Source of the DNA: Salegentibacter sp. Hel_I_6
GTDB lineage: Bacteria; Bacteroidota; Bacteroidia; Flavobacteriales; Flavobacteriaceae
Assembly (NCBI RefSeq): GCF_000745315.1
Contig: NZ_JQNQ01000001.1
Span: 1,116,001-1,180,000, forward strand
Direction: 5' to 3'
Length of the DNA: 64,000 bases
This document shows positions 60,371-64,000 of this stretch, piece after piece. The stretch's first letter is position 1. Each line of letters begins with the position of its first letter. Both the position numbers and the translations under genes were made by a program. Under the pieces are notes generated by a model. That model was not told the DNA's origin and searched no databases. It saw only the letters and a list, made by a program, of their open reading frames with translations.

Positions 60371-61111
60371 ATGAAATTACGCGCCGAGAATTTAGTTAAA
60401 GCCTACAAAGGAAAAAAAGTTGTAAAAGGAATTTCCCTGGAAGTAAACCAGGGAGAGATCGTTGGTTTATTGGGACCAAATGGTGCGGGAAAAACCACTT
60501 CCTTTTATATGATCGTAGGCCTTATTAAACCAAATTCAGGAAAGATAATTTTAGACAAAGAAAACATCACTAAATTCCCAATGTATAAAAGGGCGCAGCA
60601 CGGCATTGGGTATCTCGCGCAGGAAGCTTCGGTTTTTAGGAAACTAAGTATTGAAGACAATATTATGAGTGTGCTGGAACTAACCGATCTTTCGAAAGAA
60701 GAACGCCACCATAAGATGGAAACCCTTATCGAAGAATTTGGTTTAAGCCATATTCGCAAAAACCGAGGTGATCTTTTAAGTGGTGGTGAAAGAAGACGTA
60801 CAGAAATTGCCCGGGCACTGGCAACCGATCCTAATTTTATACTACTCGACGAACCATTTGCGGGAGTAGACCCGGTAGCGGTAGAAGACATTCAAAGAAT
60901 TGTCGCACAATTAAAGGATAAAAATATCGGGATTCTTATTACCGATCACAATGTACAGGAAACCCTTGCTATCACCGACAGGACTTACCTGATGTTTGAA
61001 GGAAGTATTCTAAAACACGGGCAACCCGAAGAACTCGCAGAAGATGAAATGGTACGAAAGGTTTACCTCGGACAAAACTTTGAGTTAAGGAAGAAGAAGT
61101 TGTTTAAGTAA
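60371..61111 (+). CDS. lptB: LPS export ABC transporter ATPase LptB
   Basis: 246 residues. Walker A GPNGAGKTT, Q-loop YLAQEASVFRKLSIEDN, signature LLSGGERRRTEIARALA, Walker B ILLDEPFAGVDPVAVEDIQ and switch His in ITDHNVQETLAITDR match LptB specifically rather than generic branched-chain amino-acid ATPases. It powers LPS transfer from the inner membrane with LptFG. The KDO-precursor gene kdsD in the same unit agrees. A 45-base gap separates it from the AhpD-like gene. Confidence 0.95.
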   Translation: MKLRAENLVKAYKGKKVVKGISLEVNQGEIVGLLGPNGAGKTTSFYMIVGLIKPNSGKIILDKENITKFPMYKRAQHGIGYLAQEASVFRKLSIEDNIMSVLELTDLSKEERHHKMETLIEEFGLSHIRKNRGDLLSGGERRRTEIARALATDPNFILLDEPFAGVDPVAVEDIQRIVAQLKDKNIGILITDHNVQETLAITDRTYLMFEGSILKHGQPEELAEDEMVRKVYLGQNFELRKKKLFK

Positions 61112-61166
61112 CTATTCGGTTATATTTTTCAATCATTGATTTTTTAGTTTTTTCGTATATTAGACT

Positions 61167-61424
61167 TTGCCAGAGATCAGTAGGTTTTATGGAATAGTCA
61201 TCTATATGTTCTTTAACGACCATAATCCCCCTCATTTTCACGTAAATTATCAGGGATATGAGGCAATTATCGAGATAGAGAATGGCACAGTTACCGGGCA
61301 GATTCCAAGAAGAGCATTAAAGATGATTTATGAATGGCTGGATTTACATAAGGATGAACTTATGAATAACTGGGAAAAAATGACGCAAAGAAAACCACTT
61401 TCTAAAATAGAACCATTAGATTAA
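61167..61424 (+). CDS. DUF4160 protein
   Basis: 85 residues starting at a TTG. MPEISRFYGIVIYMFFNDHNPPHFHVNYQGYEAIIEIENGTVTGQIPRRALKMIYEWLDLHKDEL is the full DUF4160 pattern, including the characteristic HNPPHFH. Such genes usually sit next to DUF2442 genes, as here (one base apart). The function is not established; a toxin-antitoxin-like role has been suspected for some such pairs but is unproven. Confidence 0.9.
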   Translation: MPEISRFYGIVIYMFFNDHNPPHFHVNYQGYEAIIEIENGTVTGQIPRRALKMIYEWLDLHKDELMNNWEKMTQRKPLSKIEPLD

Positions 61425-61425
61425 G

Positions 61426-61668
61426 ATGAAAGTAATTCGAATAATATCGGCTGATTACCTTGAGGATTATAAAATTAAACTAAAATTTAATGATGGTCTG
61501 GAAAAGAGGATTGATTTGGAGAAGGAACTTTATGGGGAAATCTTCGAACCCCTAAAAAATATGGACTATTTTAAAAACTTCAGTTTGAATCACTTTACCA
61601 TAGAATGGCCAAATGGAGCTGACTTCGCACCAGAATTTCTTTACAATTACAATAAAGAATTAGTTTAA
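61426..61668 (+). CDS. DUF2442 protein
   Basis: 80 residues. MKVIRIISADYLEDYKIKLKFNDGLEKRIDLEKELYGEIFEPLKNMDYFKNFSLNHFTIEWPNGADFAPEFLY is the DUF2442 pattern (beta-rich, ending WPNGADFAPE). It follows the DUF4160 stop by one base, so both are certainly on one transcript and possibly translationally coupled. Function unknown. Confidence 0.9.
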   Translation: MKVIRIISADYLEDYKIKLKFNDGLEKRIDLEKELYGEIFEPLKNMDYFKNFSLNHFTIEWPNGADFAPEFLYNYNKELV

Positions 61669-61701
61669 GTGTAAATTAAAATTTCAGGCTTAATCTTTCT
61701 C

Positions 61702-62460
61702 TCACAACTCCTCTTTCTTTGGAAATACTACCGACAAAAGCACATAACTTAATATAATAAGTGGCACAGCTACAAACTGGAACACCAGGATAAGGGCCAG
61801 GCATAAAAGCAGGAAGAAGTATCTCAATTTATTATCGGCAAAACCCCAATTTTTAAATTTAAGGGCGAATAATTTTATTTCTGCATTTAAAAGATAGCAG
61901 CTTAAAAAAGTGAGACCAATCAAAAACCACTCGTTTAAAATTAAGCCGGTTAAAAAGCTATCAGGTTGGTAAGTGAGAATAAGCGGAAAACTTAAAATTA
62001 AAAGTGCATTGGCAGGCGTTGGAACTCCTATAAATGAATCGGTTTGGCGATCGTCCACATTAAATTTAGCCAATCTGTAAGCTGAGGCTAAACTAATTAA
62101 CAAGCCAATTAAAGCCAGGGGGTTAAAATTCCAATCCCACCAACCGGGATTTACTTCCCAGCCGGTATTTTCTACTCCAGAACTACCGGGCAACGCATTA
62201 TCTAATAATTGATACATCACAATGCCAGGCACCACACCACTGGTTACCACATCGGCCAGCGAATCTAGCTGCAAACCAAGCTCTCCTGCAACTTTCAAAC
62301 TTCGGGCGGCAAGTCCGTCAAAAAAATCGAAGAATATTCCACCGGCAACAAAGATTGCAGCCATAATGAGGCTGCCCTGCACCGCAAAGATTACGGCTAT
62401 AGTTCCGCATAGAAGATTTAGAAGCGTAATAATATTCGGAATATGTCTTTTTATCGTCAT
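61702..62460 (-). CDS. pssA: CDP-diacylglycerol-serine O-phosphatidyltransferase
   Basis: 252 residues with about seven helices. The CDP-alcohol phosphatidyltransferase motif D-G-x2-A-R-x8-G-x3-D-x3-D is seen as DGLAARSLKVAGELGLQLDSLAD. Together with the HIPNIITLLNLLCGTIAVIFA N-terminus, this is the type II PssA group. It makes phosphatidylserine, the precursor of phosphatidylethanolamine, in the inner membrane. The serine specificity is inferred from the N-terminus and length. Confidence 0.92.
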   Translation of the reverse strand: MTIKRHIPNIITLLNLLCGTIAVIFAVQGSLIMAAIFVAGGIFFDFFDGLAARSLKVAGELGLQLDSLADVVTSGVVPGIVMYQLLDNALPGSSGVENTGWEVNPGWWDWNFNPLALIGLLISLASAYRLAKFNVDDRQTDSFIGVPTPANALLILSFPLILTYQPDSFLTGLILNEWFLIGLTFLSCYLLNAEIKLFALKFKNWGFADNKLRYFFLLLCLALILVFQFVAVPLIILSYVLLSVVFPKKEEL

Positions 62461-62806
62461 AGATTGGTTTTCTAAAATACTAAACTAAGCAATTGCAACC
62501 TGTTTCCATAAGTTTTTTTAATTTCAGAATAAACAATTACAAAAGCTTTAACTTCAAAGAAATTATTAAAAACCAAATAAAGATGACTGATTTTTTTGAA
62601 AATCGTCATTCTGAATTCATTTCAGAATCTAAGATATTGATAATCAAACCATGTGAGAAGCTGGAACAAGTTCAGCTTGACGAAATCAGACTTTTCACGC
62701 AACCTCGGGAATCGGAAAAAAATCTTGACCTTCGGTACAAGCCCGCCATTCCGCGCAGGCCTCGGGAATTAATCCCTCAATGAGGGATTAAAATATAATA
62801 GTTTGC
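62461..62806. other. Repeat-rich intergenic region without a gene
   Basis: Over 300 bases between divergent pssA and lnt. It holds the long palindromic repeat at 62604-62682, a direct repeat CCTCGGGAAT at 62703-62712 and 62760-62769, and a perfect dyad TAATCCCTCA/TGAGGGATTA at 62770-62790. An apparent 96-codon ORF on the plus strand is created by the repeats and has no coding character. Confidence 0.7.
62604..62682. repeat. Long-form palindromic REP-like repeat
   Basis: 79 bases beginning CGTCATTCTGAATTCATTTC and ending CAAGTTCAGCTTGACG. The arms are those of the 62-bp repeats in the opposite orientation, with a longer centre (ATCTAAGATATTGATAATCA through AGAAGCT). Confidence 0.75.
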
Positions 62807-62814
62807 TATTTTTG
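62807..62814 (+). promoter_or_regulatory. -7 promoter box for lnt
   Basis: TATTTTTG fits TAnnTTTG and lies 19 bases before the ATG at 62833. No clear -33 TTG. Confidence 0.4.
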
Positions 62815-62832
62815 AAAAGAATTTCCTGAGTA

Positions 62833-64000
62833 TGAAAAATCTTCTTTACGCAATTTCAAGCGGAATTTTACTGGCACTGGCCTGGCCAACTTACGGCTTT
62901 CCCTTGCTTCTATTTTTTGCATTCGTCCCCCTACTCTATGTAGAATATAAAGTAAGAAATTCTAAAAAGAAATTTATAAAATGGAAGGTTTTTGGACTGG
63001 CGTACCTGAGCTTTTTCCTTTGGAATCTTATTACCACTTACTGGATTTATTTCTCAACAGCTTTTGGTGGTGCCTTCGCTATTTTAGTGAATTCCCTGCT
63101 TATGGCATTGGTCTTTATGTTATACCACGTTGTAGCAAAAAGAACCGGATTTAGTGCAGCCTCGGCATTTTTGATAAGTATTTGGATGGTTTTTGAAAAA
63201 CTGCATCTCGCCTGGGAATTTTCCTGGCCCTGGTTAAATCTAGGTAATGCATTTTCTGAATTTCAAAACTGGGTACAGTGGTATGAATATACCGGAACAT
63301 TTGGCGGTACACTTTGGGTTTGGCTGGCAAACATCGCCGCCTTTAAAGCCATTTTGCTTTTTAAAGAGTTTAAAGACAAAGCTGTAATCTACCGCGGAAT
63401 TTTCAAATTAGCATTACTCATTTTAATTCCGATAGGGATTTCTTACTTATTGCTAAGCCAGGTAGAAAAAAAGGGAGAAACGATGGAAGTGGTAATCCTG
63501 CAACCCAACATTAATCCTTATACCGAAAAATATAATACTAACGATACTCGTATTGGAGAATTATTACTGAAACTAAGTGCAGAAAAAGTAAGCGAAAACA
63601 CCAGGCTCATTGTAGCCCCTGAAACTGTTTTTGCCGATGGAACCGTACTTCCAAATTTTGAACAATCTGAAGCTGCTTTTTTCTCCAGGCAACTTATTAA
63701 TAAATATCCGCAAACTAATTTTCTTAGCGGAATTTCCTTCTACGAAAGATTCAAGGATCCTGGAAAAGTTAGAGAGCAAAGCAACCAATTAGGTACCGGC
63801 GATTGGTATGATGATTATAATTCGGCTTTTCTAATGAATTCTGAAGATACGCCACAGCTTTATCATAAATCGAAGCTTGTAGTAGGTGTTGAGAATTTTC
63901 CTTACCAGGAAGTTTTAAAACCTATTTTGGGAGATGTAATGATTGATCTTGGGGGCACCGTAGCTATGAAAACCACACAGGAAGACCGCGAAGCTTTTGC
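62833..64000 (+). CDS. lnt: Apolipoprotein N-acyltransferase, 3'-truncated
   Basis: First 389 residues; the window ends before the stop. The N-terminal membrane part (about 1-205) has six or more helices, including LLYAISSGILLALAWPTYGFPLLLFFAFVPLL and SIWMVFEKLHLAWEFSWPWLNLGNAF, typical of Lnt. The nitrilase domain begins near 216 (EVVILQPNINPYTEKY) and shows the catalytic Glu in VAPETVF (E264) and the lysine in YHKSKLV; the Cys nucleophile lies outside the window. It N-acylates the lipoprotein Cys. Expected to be active given the many lipoproteins seen here. Confidence 0.93.

Noticed and set aside
62493..62783. 96-codon plus-strand ORF upstream of lnt
   Set aside because: It is built from palindromic and direct repeats, has no family pattern and is an artefact of repeats lacking stops.

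Overview
This is an AT-rich chromosomal window from a member of the Bacteroidota, almost certainly a marine Flavobacteriaceae of the Gramella/Salegentibacter/Zunongwangia kind. The evidence is family content (Bacteroidota-type DUF3467, DUF2851, PspC and DUF4369 proteins, a SprB-like surface repeat, Cys-box lipoproteins), the scarcity of Shine-Dalgarno sequences, and many promoters matching the Bacteroidota form TTG-N17-21-TAnnTTTG. Genus is an inference. I see no plasmid, prophage, IS element or CRISPR array. Most of the window is core genome with small accessory insertions.

Layout. 0-8 kb: the 3' part of a K+-dependent membrane pyrophosphatase, an AarF/ABC1 kinase with its TetR regulator, htpG, and a periplasmic-sensing TPR hybrid histidine kinase. 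8-16.9 kb: DoxX plus AlkB, a secreted S1/P1 nuclease, an apparent operon of SPFH protein, membrane protein, alpha/beta hydrolase, a small ribbon-helix-helix protein and a HAD phosphatase, then DUF819, a DUF4369 lipoprotein and an OFA-family transporter. 17-26 kb: tRNA-Thr, an idi-queD-bcp operon, an OmpA-domain protein with an unfamiliar N-terminus, prfC, an AGCS symporter, Ppx/GppA and DUF3467.

26-41 kb, all on the minus strand: the transcription/translation block rpsU, xerC-like recombinase, hpf, tRNA-Thr(TGT), tRNA-Tyr(GTA), tRNA-Gly(TCC), tRNA-Thr(GGT), tuf, tRNA-Trp(CCA), secE, nusG, rplK, rplA, rplJ, rplL, rpoB, rpoC. The tRNA-tuf order matches the E. coli tufB operon. Punctuation (promoters, terminators, an rplL-rpoB hairpin) is readable.

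41-64 kb: acyl-CoA dehydrogenase with a duplicated 3' scar, ComEA-like HhH protein, a symporter fused to secreted domains, PspC, DUF2851, an SGNH lipoprotein, small membrane proteins, a CBS-type PLP enzyme, a LolC/E-like permease back to back with a NamZ-family lipoprotein, a four-helix-bundle cassette bounded by inverted repeats, YkgJ, a methyltransferase, a metzincin-like lipoprotein, recQ, the envelope operon kdsD-tatC-AhpD-like-lptB, a DUF4160/DUF2442 pair, pssA and the 5' part of lnt.

Most interesting non-coding structure: a palindromic repeat family, two copies of which sit in the loops of intrinsic terminators; a 46-bp duplicate of the acyl-CoA dehydrogenase 3' end that differs only at synonymous sites; and a terminator whose U-tract abuts the xerC start codon. 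Most interesting coding structure: the SPFH/hydrolase/RHH operon, the OmpA fusion and the symporter fusion. I did not find a clear defence or secretion system.
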